This document shows positions 8,349-18,384 of a DNA stretch of 64,000 nucleotides, one piece after another. Made by a program: the position numbers and the translations under genes. How positions within the stretch are numbered: the stretch's first letter is position 1; the number at the start of each line of letters is the position of its first letter. Under the pieces are notes generated by a model, which worked only from the letters and a program-made list of their open reading frames with translations, had not been told where the DNA came from and made no database searches. Source of the stretch: Thiohalocapsa marina (GTDB taxonomy: Bacteria; Pseudomonadota; Gammaproteobacteria; Chromatiales; Chromatiaceae); assembly GCF_008632335.1 (NCBI RefSeq), contig NZ_VWXX01000009.1:1-64000 (forward strand), given 5' to 3'.

Positions 8349-10592
8349 ATGTCCCATGCCCTGCGACTGCGCGTCGGCGGCCTGTCCTGCGCGGCCTGTG
8401 TGGCTCGGGTGGAACGCGCGCTGCAGGCCGTGCCCGGCGTCGAGCGCGCCACGGTCAACCTGAGCACTGGACGCGCCGACATCCGGTACCAGCCGGAGGC
8501 GGTCGGCGCCGAGCGCATCGCCCAGGCCATCCGCGATGCCGGCTACGAGCCCGCCCCGGTGGCAGCGGGCGCCGACCGCGCGGACGACACGCAGCGCGAC
8601 ACCGAAAGACGCGCGCTGGCGCGAGATCTGGGCATCGCCGCCGCCTTCACCCTGCCGCTGCTGGTGATCAGCATGGGGCCGATGCTGCTGCCCGCCATCG
8701 GCGAGGGCCTGCACCGGCTGGCCCCGGCGGCCATCTGGCATTGGGCCGAGCTGGCCCTGGCCGCTCCCGTGCTGCTGTGGGCCGGGCAGCGCTTCCTCAC
8801 CAGCGGCTGGCGCGAACTGCGCCATCTGGCGCCGGGCATGAACAGCCTGGTCATGCTTGGCAGCTCGGCGGCCTTTCTCTACTCCAGCCTGGCCCTGACC
8901 ATCCCGTCGCTGTTTCCGCCGGGTACCGCCAACCTGTATTTCGAGGCGGCGGCGGTCATCGTCACACTGATCCTGCTCGGGCGTTTTCTTGAGGCCCTGG
9001 CCAAGGGGCGCACCTCCGCCGCCATTCGCCGGCTGATCCATCTGCAACCCAAGACCGCCCGGGTGGTGTCCGACCAGGGCGAGCTGGAACTGCCGGTGGA
9101 GCAACTGGTCGCCGGCGATGTCATCGCCGTACGTCCGGGAGAACGCATTCCCGCAGACGGCATTCTGCTCCAGGGCACCAGCCATGTGGACGAGTCCATG
9201 CTTACCGGCGAGCCGGTGCCGGTACGCAAGGGACCCGACGACGCGGTGGTGGGCGGCACGGTCAACCAGACCGGTGCCTTTCGCTACCGGACCACGCGTG
9301 TCGGCGCTGAGACGGTGCTGGCGCAGATCATCCGTCTGGTGGAGGACGCCCAGGCCGGCAAGCCGCCGATCCAGCAGCTGGCGGACCGCATCGCGGCGGT
9401 CTTCGTGCCGCTGGTGCTGGCCATCGCGGCGCTCACCTTTGGCTTCTGGCTCTGGCTCGGCCCCACGCCGTCGCTCAGCTACGCCTTCGTCGCCGGCGTC
9501 AGCGTGCTGCTCATCGCCTGCCCCTGCGCCATGGGGCTGGCGGCGCCCACGGCCATCATGGTGGGCACCGGGCGCGGCGCGTCGCTGGGGGTGCTGTTCC
9601 GGCGCGGCGCGGCACTGGAGACCCTGGCCGGGGTCGACACCGTGTTGCTGGACAAGACCGGAACCCTCACCGAGGGTCGGCCGGCACTGACGGACCTGAT
9701 CGCCTTCGACCGGCCGGACGCGGAGGCCCTGCGGCTGGCCGCCGCCGTCGAACAACACAGCGAGCATCCCATCGCCGCGGCCATCGTGCAGGCGGCGCAG
9801 ACCCAGGGTCTGACCCTGCCCGAGGTGCAGGCGGTGCAGGCCCTGCCCGGGCTGGGGATGCAGGCCATGGACCAGTCCACGGGGCAACGCCTGGCCATCG
9901 GCAACGTGCGCCTGATGCAGCAACTGGGGGTATCCTTGCAGGCCGCCGGCGACGCCGCCCGAGGGCTCGCTGCCGCGGCCCGGGCGCCGCTCTATCTGGC
10001 GCTGGATGACCGCCTGGTCGCCGTGCTGGCGGTGGCCGATCCCATCCGCGCCAGCAGCCCGGCCGCCATCGAGCGCCTGCGCGGCCTGGGCCTGCGCACC
10101 GTGATGGTCACCGGCGACGGCCGCGCCACCGCCGAGGCCGTGGCGCGGCAGACCGGCATCGACCAGGTCATCGCCGAGGTGCTGCCCGCGGACAAGGCGG
10201 CGGTGGTCCGGCAACTGCAGGAAGAAGACCGACGGCTCGCCTTCGTCGGCGACGGCATCAACGACGCCCCCGCGCTGGCCCGGGCCGATGTCGGCATCGC
10301 CGTCGGCAGCGGCACCGACATCGCCATCGAGGCTGGCGAGGTGATCCTGATGTCCGGCGACCTGCGCGGCGTAGCCGACGCCATCCGGCTGTCCCGCCGC
10401 ACCCTGCGCACCATTCGCACAAACTTCTTCTGGGCCTATGCCTACAACCTGGCGCTGATCCCGCTGGCCGCCGGCGCCTTCTATCCGCTGTTCGGCTGGC
10501 TGCTCAACCCCATGCTCGCCGCCGGCGCCATGAGCCTGTCCAGCCTGTTCGTCCTCGGCAACAGCCTGCGGCTGCAACGCGGCCGACTCTGA
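8349..10592 (+). CDS. copA: copper-translocating P1B-type ATPase CopA
   Basis: A 747-aa inner-membrane Cu(I) exporter. In order: one N-terminal HMA domain (GLSCAACV, Cys14/Cys17), membrane segments from about residue 95, an actuator with TGEP, and the transmembrane metal site CPC at 391-393. The phosphorylation motif DKTGT starts at Asp435; the nucleotide-domain motif SEHP, TGDG and GDGIND follow. CPC plus a single HMA domain fits the CopA subfamily. The ATG at 8349 starts the HMA domain and follows a GGCAGGAG-like site. It is paired with the CopZ-like gene, and the two form a short copper-resistance operon. No CueR-type regulator is adjacent. Confidence 0.95.
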   Translation: MSHALRLRVGGLSCAACVARVERALQAVPGVERATVNLSTGRADIRYQPEAVGAERIAQAIRDAGYEPAPVAAGADRADDTQRDTERRALARDLGIAAAFTLPLLVISMGPMLLPAIGEGLHRLAPAAIWHWAELALAAPVLLWAGQRFLTSGWRELRHLAPGMNSLVMLGSSAAFLYSSLALTIPSLFPPGTANLYFEAAAVIVTLILLGRFLEALAKGRTSAAIRRLIHLQPKTARVVSDQGELELPVEQLVAGDVIAVRPGERIPADGILLQGTSHVDESMLTGEPVPVRKGPDDAVVGGTVNQTGAFRYRTTRVGAETVLAQIIRLVEDAQAGKPPIQQLADRIAAVFVPLVLAIAALTFGFWLWLGPTPSLSYAFVAGVSVLLIACPCAMGLAAPTAIMVGTGRGASLGVLFRRGAALETLAGVDTVLLDKTGTLTEGRPALTDLIAFDRPDAEALRLAAAVEQHSEHPIAAAIVQAAQTQGLTLPEVQAVQALPGLGMQAMDQSTGQRLAIGNVRLMQQLGVSLQAAGDAARGLAAAARAPLYLALDDRLVAVLAVADPIRASSPAAIERLRGLGLRTVMVTGDGRATAEAVARQTGIDQVIAEVLPADKAAVVRQLQEEDRRLAFVGDGINDAPALARADVGIAVGSGTDIAIEAGEVILMSGDLRGVADAIRLSRRTLRTIRTNFFWAYAYNLALIPLAAGAFYPLFGWLLNPMLAAGAMSLSSLFVLGNSLRLQRGRL

Positions 10593-10596
10593 GTCG

Positions 10597-10623
10597 GACA
10601 AACTGGCCCCGACAAACTGGCCC
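10597..10623 (+). repeat. tandem 13-nt repeat before the dehydrogenase gene
   Basis: GACAAACTGGCCC occurs at 10597-10609 and again at 10611-10623 (period 14), just after the copA stop. About 20 nt downstream, TACAAT at 10644-10649 looks like a -10 box. The direct repeat could be an operator or a simple duplication. Confidence 0.4.
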
Positions 10624-10679
10624 GGACCAGCGCCGGTCTGCGCTACAATTGATGCACCGCAGCAAACCCCGTCTTCGCC

Positions 10680-13600
10680 ATGCCTGCCCCCATGTCTGAC
10701 CCTGCTTCCGTCCCCCAGCCAGCGCCCCGGCCCGCCGCAGAGCGCATCCGCGAGATCCCGTACAACTACACCTCCTTCTCCGACCGCGAGATCGTCATCC
10801 GCTTTCTCGGCGAGGACAACTGGCGGCTCATCGAGGCGCTGCGCGGCACGCGACGCACCGGGCGCTCGGCGCGCATGCTGTTCGAGGTGCTGGGCGACAT
10901 GTGGGTGGTCACGCGCAACCCCTACCTGCAGGACGACCTGCTGGAAGACCCAAGGCGGCGCCGGCTGCTCATCGAGGCGCTGCAACACCGGCTGGACCAG
11001 TTCGAACAGCGCCTGAACGACAATGCCCAGGCCGCGCGGCTGCTGGCCGCGGCCCGCACCGCGGTGCAGCGCTTCGCCGAGCAGTTCGATCAGGACAAGG
11101 CCCTGCGCGCACGGGTGCGCAAGCGCCTGGCCGGCATCACGCGCAAGGACAACATCGACTTCGGCGGCCTGGCCCGCGTCTCCCATGCCACCGACGCCAC
11201 CGACTGGCGCGTGGAGATGCCCTTCGTCGTCATCTCGCCGGACAGCGAGGCCGAGGTCGGCCCCATCGTCGCCGCCTGCATCGACTGCGGCCTGCCGCTG
11301 ATCCCCCGCGGCGGCGGCACCGGCTACACCGGCTCGGCGGTGCCCCTGGACGCGCGCACAGCGGTGATCAACACAGAGAAGCTCGAAGACCTCTCCGGCG
11401 TCGAGCGCATCACCCTGCCGGGCGTCGAAGGCGCCGTGCCGACGGTACGCTGCGGCGCCGGCGTGGTCACGCGCCGGGTCTCGGACCTGGCCGATGCCAA
11501 CGGCCTGGCCTTTGCCGTCGATCCCACCTCCCAGGACGCCTCCTGCATCGGCGGCAACGTGGCCATGAACGCCGGCGGCAAGAAGGCCGTGCTCTGGGGC
11601 ACGGCACTGGACAATCTGGCCTCCTGGCGCATGGTCACGCCGGACGCAGACTGGCTCGAGGTGGAGCGCCTGGGGCACAACCTGGGCAAGATCCACGATG
11701 CCGAGCAGGTGCGCTTTCGCATCAGCCGCTTCGCCGCCGACGGCGTCACGCCGAAAGGCGAGCCGGAACTGCTGGAGATGCCCGGCAGCGCCTTCCGCAA
11801 GCTGGGCCTGGGCAAGGACGTCACCGACAAGTTCCTGTCCGGCCTGCCCGGGGTGCAGAAAGAGGGCTGCGACGGCATCATCACCTCGGCCCGGTTCGTG
11901 CTGCACCGGATGCCGGAGCATGTGCGCACCGTCTGCCTGGAGTTCTTCGGCACCGATCTGGACCAGGCCGTGCCGGCCATCGTCGAGGTCAAGGATTTCG
12001 TCGACGCCAGCCCGGACGTGCAGATCGCCGGACTGGAGCACCTGGACGAGCGCTATGTGCGCGCCGTCAACTACGCCACCAAGGCCAACCGGCCCGAGTT
12101 GCCCAAGATGGTGCTGATCGCCGACCTGGTCTCGGACGACGCCGAGGCCCTGGCCGGCATCGCCGATGAGGTCATCCGGTTGGCCAACGCCCGCGACGGC
12201 GAGGGCTTCATCGCCACCAGCCCCGAGGCGCGCAAGCGCTTCTGGCTCGACCGCGCCCGCACGGCGGCCATCTCGCGACACACCAACGCCTTCAAGATCA
12301 ACGAGGACGTGGTCATCCCGCTGGACCAGCTCAGCGCCTATAGCCGCGGCATCGAGCGGCTCAACATCGAGCAGTCCATCAAGAACAAGGACGCCATCAT
12401 GGCCGCGGTGCTGGACTATCTGGCCGGCCCCATGGTCGAGGCGCGACCGGCGGGGCAATACAGCACCTCGGAGGAGGCCGCCGCCATCCTGAGCACCAAG
12501 CGCGAGGCCGCGCGCGCGCTGGTGGAGCAGGCCCGCGCACGCTGGCAGCAGATCCTGCAGCGGCTGGACGCCCCCGCCATCGAACACCTGGAGCTGCTGC
12601 GCGAGCCGGAGCGCGAGCTCGTGCACGGCGGTGACAGTCTGCTCGACCTGATGCTGCGCCGCGACCTGCGCCAGCGCTACACCCGGGAGGTCGGTGGCCG
12701 GCTGTGCGAGCTGTTCGCCGGCCAGGACCTGAGCGCCGTGCGCGAGCGACTCGCCGAGATCCACCGCCAGACCCGCGACTCGCGGCTGTTCGTGGCACTG
12801 CACATGCACGCCGGCGACGGCAACGTGCACACTAACATCCCCGTGCACTCGGACAACTATGCCATGCTGCACGAGGCCGATCGCCTGGTGGACCGCATCA
12901 TGGCGCTGGCCACCGGCCTGGGCGGCGTCATCTCTGGCGAGCATGGCATCGGCCTGACCAAGGTGCGCTATCTGGAGCCGGACAAGCTCGCGGCCTTCGC
13001 CGACTACAAGCGCCGCGTGGACCCGCACAACCGTTTCAACCCCGGCAAGCTCGCGGCCAGCTCCGGCCTGGAGGGCGCCTACACGCCGTCGCTGCGCCTG
13101 GTGGAGCAGGAGGCCATCATCCTCGAGGAGACCGAGCTCGGCGCGCTCAATGATGATGTCAAGCACTGCCTGCGCTGCGGCAAGTGCAAGCCCAAGTGCA
13201 TGACCCATGTGCCCCGGGCCAACCTGCTCTACTCGCCGCGCAACAAGATCCTCGGTACCGGACTCATCATCGAGGCCTTCCTGTACGAGGAGCAGACCCG
13301 CCGCGGCCTGTCCGAGCGCCACTTCGACGAGATGAACGACGTGGCAGACCATTGCACCATCTGCCACAAGTGCCTGACGCCCTGCCCGGTGGACATCGAC
13401 TTTGGCGACGTGACCATGCGCATGCGCCGTATCCTGGTGGACCGCGGCAAGAAACGCAGCAGCCCGGGCGCCATGGCCGCCATGCAGTTCCTCAACAGCC
13501 AGAGCCCCCAGGCCATCCATCTGCTGCGCAAGGGCATCGCCGGGCTGGGCTTCGCCGGGCTCAATGCGGCCCATGCCGTCGCCAAGGGGCTGCACCTGAC

Positions 13601-14579
13601 CGAGGGGCCAACCAAGCACCCGGGGACCAGCACCGGCAAGCCCAATCCAATCGGCCAGGCGGTGAACCTGGTCAGCCGGCCGGTTCGGGTGGAGCTTCCC
13701 AAACGCACCTTCCGCCAGGAACTCGACCTGGAGGACAAGACCCAGGTGCCCATCCTGCGCGACCCGGCCAAGATCGGTGACGACACCGAGGCGGTCTTCT
13801 ACTTCCCGGGCTGCGGCTCCGAGCGGCTGTTCTCCGACGTCGGTCTGGCCACGCTGGCCCTGCTGTTCGACCAGGGCGTGCAGACCGTGCTGCCGCCCGG
13901 CTATCTCTGCTGCGGCTATCCGCAGCGCGCCGCCGGGCTGGAGGCACGCGGGCAGCGCATCACGATGGAAAACCGGGTGCTCTTCCATCGCGTGGCCAAT
14001 ACCCTGAACTACCTGGACATCCGAACCGTCATCGTCTCCTGCGGCACCTGCATGGATCAGCTGCTGAAGTACGAGTTCCAGCGCATCTTCCCCGGCTGCC
14101 GGCTGCTGGACATCCACGAATACCTGATGGAGAAGGGCGTCGGCCTGGAGACGGTCAGCGGCGTCCGGTACCTCTACCACGACCCCTGCCACACGCCAAT
14201 GAAGACCTACCAGCCGACCGCGGTGGCCTCGAAGCTGATGGGGGTCACGGTGCCGTTGTCCGATCGCTGCTGCGGCGAGGCCGGCACTCTCGGCACCGCG
14301 CGCCCGGACATCGCCAACCAGGTGCGCTTCCGCAAGCAGGAGGAACTGGAGAAGGGCATCCAGGCCCTGACCGGCAAGGCGCGTGTCGAGCACGGCGAGG
14401 TGAAGCTGCTGACCAGTTGCCCTGCCTGCCAGCAGGGTCTGGCCAAGTATGCCGACGACACCGGCCTCAAGACCGACTACATCGTCGTCGAACTGGCGCG
14501 CCGACTGCTGGGCGAGGACTGGCAGCAGCGCTTCATGGAACGGGTGCGCAACGGCGGCATCGAGCGGGTGCTGCTGTAG
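10680..14579 (+). CDS. giant FAD-linked oxidase / Fe-S / CCG dehydrogenase (DUF3683 type)
   Basis: A 1299-aa fused oxidoreductase. Domains in order: an N-terminal DUF3683-type region (about 25-150), an FAD-binding PCMH domain with [10 protein letters not shown] near 208, and an FAD-oxidase C-terminal region ending around 800 ([16 protein letters not shown]). Then come two ferredoxin-type clusters ([11 protein letters not shown] from Cys830; [12 protein letters not shown] from Cys892) and two CCG modules (FPGCGSE at 1045 and DPCHTP with CCGEAGT near the end). The layout is that of a D-2-hydroxyacid (D-lactate or glycolate-like) dehydrogenase fused to its electron-transfer subunits. Substrate and acceptor are not known. 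An ATG 12 nt downstream is an alternative start. Confidence 0.9.
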   Translation: MPAPMSDPASVPQPAPRPAAERIREIPYNYTSFSDREIVIRFLGEDNWRLIEALRGTRRTGRSARMLFEVLGDMWVVTRNPYLQDDLLEDPRRRRLLIEALQHRLDQFEQRLNDNAQAARLLAAARTAVQRFAEQFDQDKALRARVRKRLAGITRKDNIDFGGLARVSHATDATDWRVEMPFVVISPDSEAEVGPIVAACIDCGLPLIPRGGGTGYTGSAVPLDARTAVINTEKLEDLSGVERITLPGVEGAVPTVRCGAGVVTRRVSDLADANGLAFAVDPTSQDASCIGGNVAMNAGGKKAVLWGTALDNLASWRMVTPDADWLEVERLGHNLGKIHDAEQVRFRISRFAADGVTPKGEPELLEMPGSAFRKLGLGKDVTDKFLSGLPGVQKEGCDGIITSARFVLHRMPEHVRTVCLEFFGTDLDQAVPAIVEVKDFVDASPDVQIAGLEHLDERYVRAVNYATKANRPELPKMVLIADLVSDDAEALAGIADEVIRLANARDGEGFIATSPEARKRFWLDRARTAAISRHTNAFKINEDVVIPLDQLSAYSRGIERLNIEQSIKNKDAIMAAVLDYLAGPMVEARPAGQYSTSEEAAAILSTKREAARALVEQARARWQQILQRLDAPAIEHLELLREPERELVHGGDSLLDLMLRRDLRQRYTREVGGRLCELFAGQDLSAVRERLAEIHRQTRDSRLFVALHMHAGDGNVHTNIPVHSDNYAMLHEADRLVDRIMALATGLGGVISGEHGIGLTKVRYLEPDKLAAFADYKRRVDPHNRFNPGKLAASSGLEGAYTPSLRLVEQEAIILEETELGALNDDVKHCLRCGKCKPKCMTHVPRANLLYSPRNKILGTGLIIEAFLYEEQTRRGLSERHFDEMNDVADHCTICHKCLTPCPVDIDFGDVTMRMRRILVDRGKKRSSPGAMAAMQFLNSQSPQAIHLLRKGIAGLGFAGLNAAHAVAKGLHLTEGPTKHPGTSTGKPNPIGQAVNLVSRPVRVELPKRTFRQELDLEDKTQVPILRDPAKIGDDTEAVFYFPGCGSERLFSDVGLATLALLFDQGVQTVLPPGYLCCGYPQRAAGLEARGQRITMENRVLFHRVANTLNYLDIRTVIVSCGTCMDQLLKYEFQRIFPGCRLLDIHEYLMEKGVGLETVSGVRYLYHDPCHTPMKTYQPTAVASKLMGVTVPLSDRCCGEAGTLGTARPDIANQVRFRKQEELEKGIQALTGKARVEHGEVKLLTSCPACQQGLAKYADDTGLKTDYIVVELARRLLGEDWQQRFMERVRNGGIERVLL

Positions 14580-14600
14580 CCGCCGGACCCGATCCGGCGA

Positions 14601-14629
14601 GGGAAACGCTGATTTGTTCAGCGCCTCCC
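14601..14629. repeat. solo MITE-end palindrome acting as intergenic hairpin
   Basis: Two end sequences of the MITE-like family meet here. GGGAAACGCTGATTT is joined almost directly to the complement of the other end, CAGCGCCTCCC. It sits exactly between two convergent genes, and its last base overlaps the stop codon of the minus-strand gene. It looks like an internally deleted copy of the 43278-43430 element. Confidence 0.6.
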
Positions 14630-15078
14630 TAAGCCCCAAGCAGTTCCCGCGGCGTCAGGCCGCGCACATTGCTGGTGATCAGGTCCGGCGCATTCAGCGA
14701 CACGATCACCGGCAGCTGGTGCTCGACGGCGGTCTGGATGGTGATCGCATCGTCCAGACGCAGAAAGTCGCCGGCGGCGGCGTTGCCGTTGCTGCGCGCG
14801 CACAGCGTCTGCAGCGCCTCGTCCAGCATGCCGTCGGTGGTCGGCACCACCCGCAGATAGCCGCGCAGTGCCGCCAGCCGCTGCTGGGCCAGGGCCTCGC
14901 CGCAATTCAGGGCCAGCTCCTCGATCGCCCGCTGCAACGCGCTGCCGCCGATGTGGCCGCGTAGTTCCCCGCGCTGCGCCAGGGCCAGAACGGTGTGGCA
15001 GTCGTCGCTGTCCGGCGGGTCCGCCAGCTCTGCACCGATAATGACCGTGCTGTCGAGCAGAATGTCTCTAAGATCCAT
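14629..15078 (-). CDS. PIN-domain-like protein, no partner antitoxin
   Basis: A 149-aa protein starting MDLRDILLDSTVIIGAELAD. The early acidic residue after a beta strand and the C-terminal stretch DDAITIQTAVEHQLPVIVSLNAPDL resemble the PIN nuclease fold of VapC toxins, with Asp in both places. The start at 15078 is supported by AGGAGG 5 nt upstream. VapC genes usually follow a small antitoxin gene; none is visible in the roughly 480 bases upstream. It is either an orphan or a divergent non-toxin PIN protein. Convergent with the dehydrogenase gene. Confidence 0.55.
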   Translation of the reverse strand: MDLRDILLDSTVIIGAELADPPDSDDCHTVLALAQRGELRGHIGGSALQRAIEELALNCGEALAQQRLAALRGYLRVVPTTDGMLDEALQTLCARSNGNAAAGDFLRLDDAITIQTAVEHQLPVIVSLNAPDLITSNVRGLTPRELLGA

Positions 15079-15564
15079 GCATGCCTCCTGATGGATGGCC
15101 GTAACGGCCCTACGCCACGTCCTCCCGAGCCTCATACTGGCCGCGGATCATCGCCGCTGCCTTCGGCCAGCAGCAGGCCCTGACAGCCGCGATGATCGAC
15201 GCCGAGGTTCGAAGACGCGTACTGCCGGGGATTCCGCTGCGGAGACCCGGCGCTAGCCGCTATCATGTAATGTCCGCCGCCGCCCGACCATCACACAAAC
15301 CGGCTAGTACCCGATTAGACGAACTATTTCGTTTGGGTTAGCCGGTTTGGGTTACACTAGGCGGTGGAGCGTGCACGGTCGCCGCTAGAACACGAAAAGC
15401 AAGCGCGGAAGCCAGACTCAGCAGCGTCTCCCTGGGCGCTCCCGAACCAGGAACAATCCGGCAACCAGCCCTCCAGCGCCGCTGCAGACCTGCACGGGGC
15501 GGCCTGGGTCCTGTGGCGATACCGGACGCAGAGACGGCGCGCCATCGCGTCGGGAGATCTTTTC
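15079..15564. other. gene-free region with regulatory sequence before the response regulator
   Basis: No credible gene is seen in these 486 bases. The first 15 carry the PIN-like gene's ribosome binding site, the middle part is featureless, and 15297-15354 holds an inverted and a direct repeat described separately. Confidence 0.5.
15297..15354 (+). promoter_or_regulatory. probable operator: inverted repeat plus tandem direct repeat
   Basis: AAACCGGCTA at 15297-15306 and its exact complement TAGCCGGTTT at 15339-15348 form a 10-bp inverted repeat spaced by 32 bp. Within the right arm, GTTTGGGTTA occurs twice, at 15331-15340 and 15345-15354 (period 14). TACACT at 15353-15358 could be a -10 box, with no convincing -35. 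The site lies about 210 bp before the response regulator start and is the best place for regulator binding. Confidence 0.5.
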
Positions 15565-16212
15565 TTGCAAGTCATCGTGGCAGACGATCACGCGCTTTTG
15601 CGTCTGGGGCTGATCGATGCCCTGACGCAGATGGACCCGCAATTGCAGGCCCATGAGGCCGCGGACGCGACACAGGTGCTGGAACAGCTCGCCGCCGTGC
15701 CGGATGCGGACCTGATCCTGCTGGATCTGTTCATGCCCGGGGCCAACGGCTTCGAGTTACTGAGCCAGGTCTGCGAACGGAGTCCGGCGCCGGTCGTCGT
15801 GCTCTCCGCCAGCGAACTGGTGGCGGACATGCGCAGCGCGCTGGACTGCGGCGCCGCCGGCTACATCCCAAAGTCCACCCCGCGGGAGCTCCTGCTATCG
15901 GCGCTGCAGCTGGTGCTGGCAGGCGGCACTTATGCGCCGCCGGCACTGGTGCAGGCGGGAAAGCAGCCGGGCGCCAGCGGCAACGCCACGACGCCCACCG
16001 CCGACCCCGCGGCCCTGACCAGCAGGCAGCAGCAGATCCTGCGGATGATCGGGCGCGGCTACTCCAACAAGCAGATCGCCACGGAACTGCACCTGGCGGA
16101 AAACACCGTGAAGGTGCATGTGACCAACATCCTGCGGCAACTGGGCGTCGGCAACCGGACCGAGGCGGTGACCCTGGCCCGGGAACGGGGCTTCGGCCTC
16201 GACCCCTACTGA
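15565..16212 (+). CDS. NarL/FixJ-family response regulator (TTG start)
   Basis: A 215-aa two-component regulator. The receiver has the acidic pair DD at 7-8, the phosphorylation site Asp54 in LLDLFMPG, and Lys in YIPKSTP. A LuxR-type HTH follows, from about residue 150 (LTSRQQQILRMI, then ENTVKVHVTNILRQLGV). I chose TTG at 15565 because GGGAG precedes it by 8 nt and the receiver starts immediately. The in-frame GTG at 15364 adds 67 residues with no domain. It is the first gene of a unit with a TonB-dependent receptor, a binding protein and a hybrid kinase, and it probably controls that unit. Confidence 0.88.
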   Translation: MQVIVADDHALLRLGLIDALTQMDPQLQAHEAADATQVLEQLAAVPDADLILLDLFMPGANGFELLSQVCERSPAPVVVLSASELVADMRSALDCGAAGYIPKSTPRELLLSALQLVLAGGTYAPPALVQAGKQPGASGNATTPTADPAALTSRQQQILRMIGRGYSNKQIATELHLAENTVKVHVTNILRQLGVGNRTEAVTLARERGFGLDPY

Positions 16213-16240
16213 CACCGACGAGCGAACCTGACCGTACCAC

Positions 16241-18379
16241 ATGAACACCCCTGCGTTGATCTCGCCCGCGGCGACGAGGCAACCGGTGCCGTCACCAAGG
16301 GCCGCGGCAACATCGGCCCTGACGCTGATACCAATACTGACTCTGGCCCTGATAACGGCACCGGCGCTCCTGACATCCGCTCCCGCCCGGGCCGAGGACC
16401 GGCCGCCACCGGCGGGCACCGAACTGGACTACCTGGCGGACATCCCGGTGGTGGTCTCGGCCACCCGCCTGGCCCAGCGCGTCACCGACACACCCACCGC
16501 CGTCACCGTGATCGACCGGGAGCTGATCCAGCAGTCCGGCGCCATCCACCTGGTGGACCTGCTGCGGCTGGTACCCGGGTTCCAGGTTGCCCATGTGTCC
16601 GGCAACCTGTTCACCGCCACCGCCCACGGCGCCAGTCCGCCCTGGTTCTCGCGGCTGCAGGTCCTGATCGACGGCCAGTCCCGCTACTACTCCACCTTTT
16701 CCGGCCTGGACTGGGCCAACCTCGGCATCGCACTGGCGGACGTGGAGCGCATCGAGGTGGTGCGCGGGGCGAACATACCCACCTACGGCGACAATGCCAT
16801 CAGCGGCACTGTGAACATCATCACCCGCCAGCCGTTTCAGGATCAGGGGCTGTTCCTGCAGGCCTCCGGCGGCAGCCGCGACTGGGCGCAAGGCCTGGTG
16901 CGCTACGCCGGCCGGCTAGGCAATATGGACTACCGGCTGACGCTGGAGCACCGGCAGGACGACGGCTTTGCGGACGTGCACGACCACACGCGCCTGTTCA
17001 ATCCGTCGTTCCGCGGTATCGTCGATCTGACGCCGCAGGACGAGCTCGACATCCACCTCAGCTACACCGCCAGCGACCTGGGCTCGGACCTGCAACTGCC
17101 GGATTATCCGCGTGACGATCGTACCCTGCAGAGTGATTTCCAGTTCCTGCGCTGGACCCATGCCGACGGCAGTGACCGCTCCTTCTACCTGCAGTTCACC
17201 CGGGACGCCTACGACAGTCACGAAGATACCCATATCACCCTGGGCGAATTGGCCGAAGACCTCGGCCTCCCCCCGGCCATCACCGAGTACCTGGGTCCGC
17301 TGGACCAGGCGTTGCGCTACAACTCCTACAACAGTGCCAGCGAACGCTATGAAGTGGAGTTCCAGCAATCTCTGCGGCTGTTCGACACCGCCCGCCTGGC
17401 CTGGGGTGGCAGCTACCGCTGGGACCGGCTGCGTCACGACCACCTGGGCTCCGACGACTGGGTCAGCGCCGAACGGGCACGGCTGTCCGGTAACCTGGAA
17501 TGGCGACCGGCGCTCCGCATCGTGGCCAACATCGGCGCCGCACTGGAGTCGAACACCGTCACCGAGGGGCAGGCGTTCTCGCCGCGCATCGGTGTCAATG
17601 TCCGCCTCGCCCCAAACCAGACAGCGCGCATCGCGCTGACCCGGGCGCACAAGTTCCCGTCGCTGCTGGAAGAGCACTGGAACGAGGTCCTGGCCACGGA
17701 CGATGGCACCGTCCTGTTCCAGAAGACCCGCTCCGATGGCGACCTGGCGCTGGAAACCCGGGACCAGGTCGAGCTGGGCTATCTGGCGGAGTTCTGGCGC
17801 GGGGCCCTGAGCCTGGACACCCGCCTCTACCACGAACGGATCGAGGATGCCGTCGACACCACCTTCGACCGCAACTGCCCCGAGCAGCCGTTCGTTGACG
17901 AGATACCCTGCCTGCGTATACAGAATGCCATGGACTATCGCGTCACCGGGCTGGAGGCCAGCGCCACGCTGCGCCCGCGGGCCGGGACCCTGGCACGGCT
18001 GACCTACGCCTACGCCGACGCCCGCAACCGCTCCCCGGACATGCCCGATTCCCTCAGCGCCGTTAGTCCCGTGGACACCATCCCGCGCCATTCCGGCTCG
18101 CTGCTGCTGAGCCAGACCTTCGGCCAGGGGTTCGAGGGCAGCGTCGCTGCCTATTACATGGACGACCTGATCTGGTCCATCTATGACAGATCCCCGCACG
18201 AACCCCTCAAGGACCACCTGCGCATCGACCTGCGGCTTGCCAAGCGCTTCGGCGGCAACACGCGGGCCGGCCTGGTGGAATTGCTGGTGCATGGCCTCGG
18301 CGGCGGTTACGACGAGTTCTTTCTGGACAACCGTTTCGAGCCCCGGGTCTATCTGCGCGCCTCGTTGCAATTCCGCTAG
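16241..18379 (+). CDS. TonB-dependent outer-membrane receptor
   Basis: A 712-aa outer-membrane receptor. A long signal peptide ends near APARAE (about residue 51). The plug domain follows with VVVSATRLAQRVTDTPTAVT, the QSGAIHLVDLLRLVPG segment, and VERIEVVRGANIPTYGDNAISGTV-type plug landmarks. The beta barrel runs to the terminal aromatic-rich strand ending LQFR. No separate signalling extension of the FecA type precedes the plug. No siderophore or vitamin genes surround it, and its partner genes are a binding protein and two-component proteins. It may import or sense a small ligand, whose identity is unknown. Confidence 0.9.
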   Translation: MNTPALISPAATRQPVPSPRAAATSALTLIPILTLALITAPALLTSAPARAEDRPPPAGTELDYLADIPVVVSATRLAQRVTDTPTAVTVIDRELIQQSGAIHLVDLLRLVPGFQVAHVSGNLFTATAHGASPPWFSRLQVLIDGQSRYYSTFSGLDWANLGIALADVERIEVVRGANIPTYGDNAISGTVNIITRQPFQDQGLFLQASGGSRDWAQGLVRYAGRLGNMDYRLTLEHRQDDGFADVHDHTRLFNPSFRGIVDLTPQDELDIHLSYTASDLGSDLQLPDYPRDDRTLQSDFQFLRWTHADGSDRSFYLQFTRDAYDSHEDTHITLGELAEDLGLPPAITEYLGPLDQALRYNSYNSASERYEVEFQQSLRLFDTARLAWGGSYRWDRLRHDHLGSDDWVSAERARLSGNLEWRPALRIVANIGAALESNTVTEGQAFSPRIGVNVRLAPNQTARIALTRAHKFPSLLEEHWNEVLATDDGTVLFQKTRSDGDLALETRDQVELGYLAEFWRGALSLDTRLYHERIEDAVDTTFDRNCPEQPFVDEIPCLRIQNAMDYRVTGLEASATLRPRAGTLARLTYAYADARNRSPDMPDSLSAVSPVDTIPRHSGSLLLSQTFGQGFEGSVAAYYMDDLIWSIYDRSPHEPLKDHLRIDLRLAKRFGGNTRAGLVELLVHGLGGGYDEFFLDNRFEPRVYLRASLQFR

Positions 18380-18384
18380 CCCGA

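Noticed and set aside
8301-14639. 2112-aa minus-strand open frame opposite copA and the dehydrogenase
   Set aside because: Antisense of two well-supported genes; composition (His, Gln, Gly, Arg) is that of a codon shadow, and no domain is seen.
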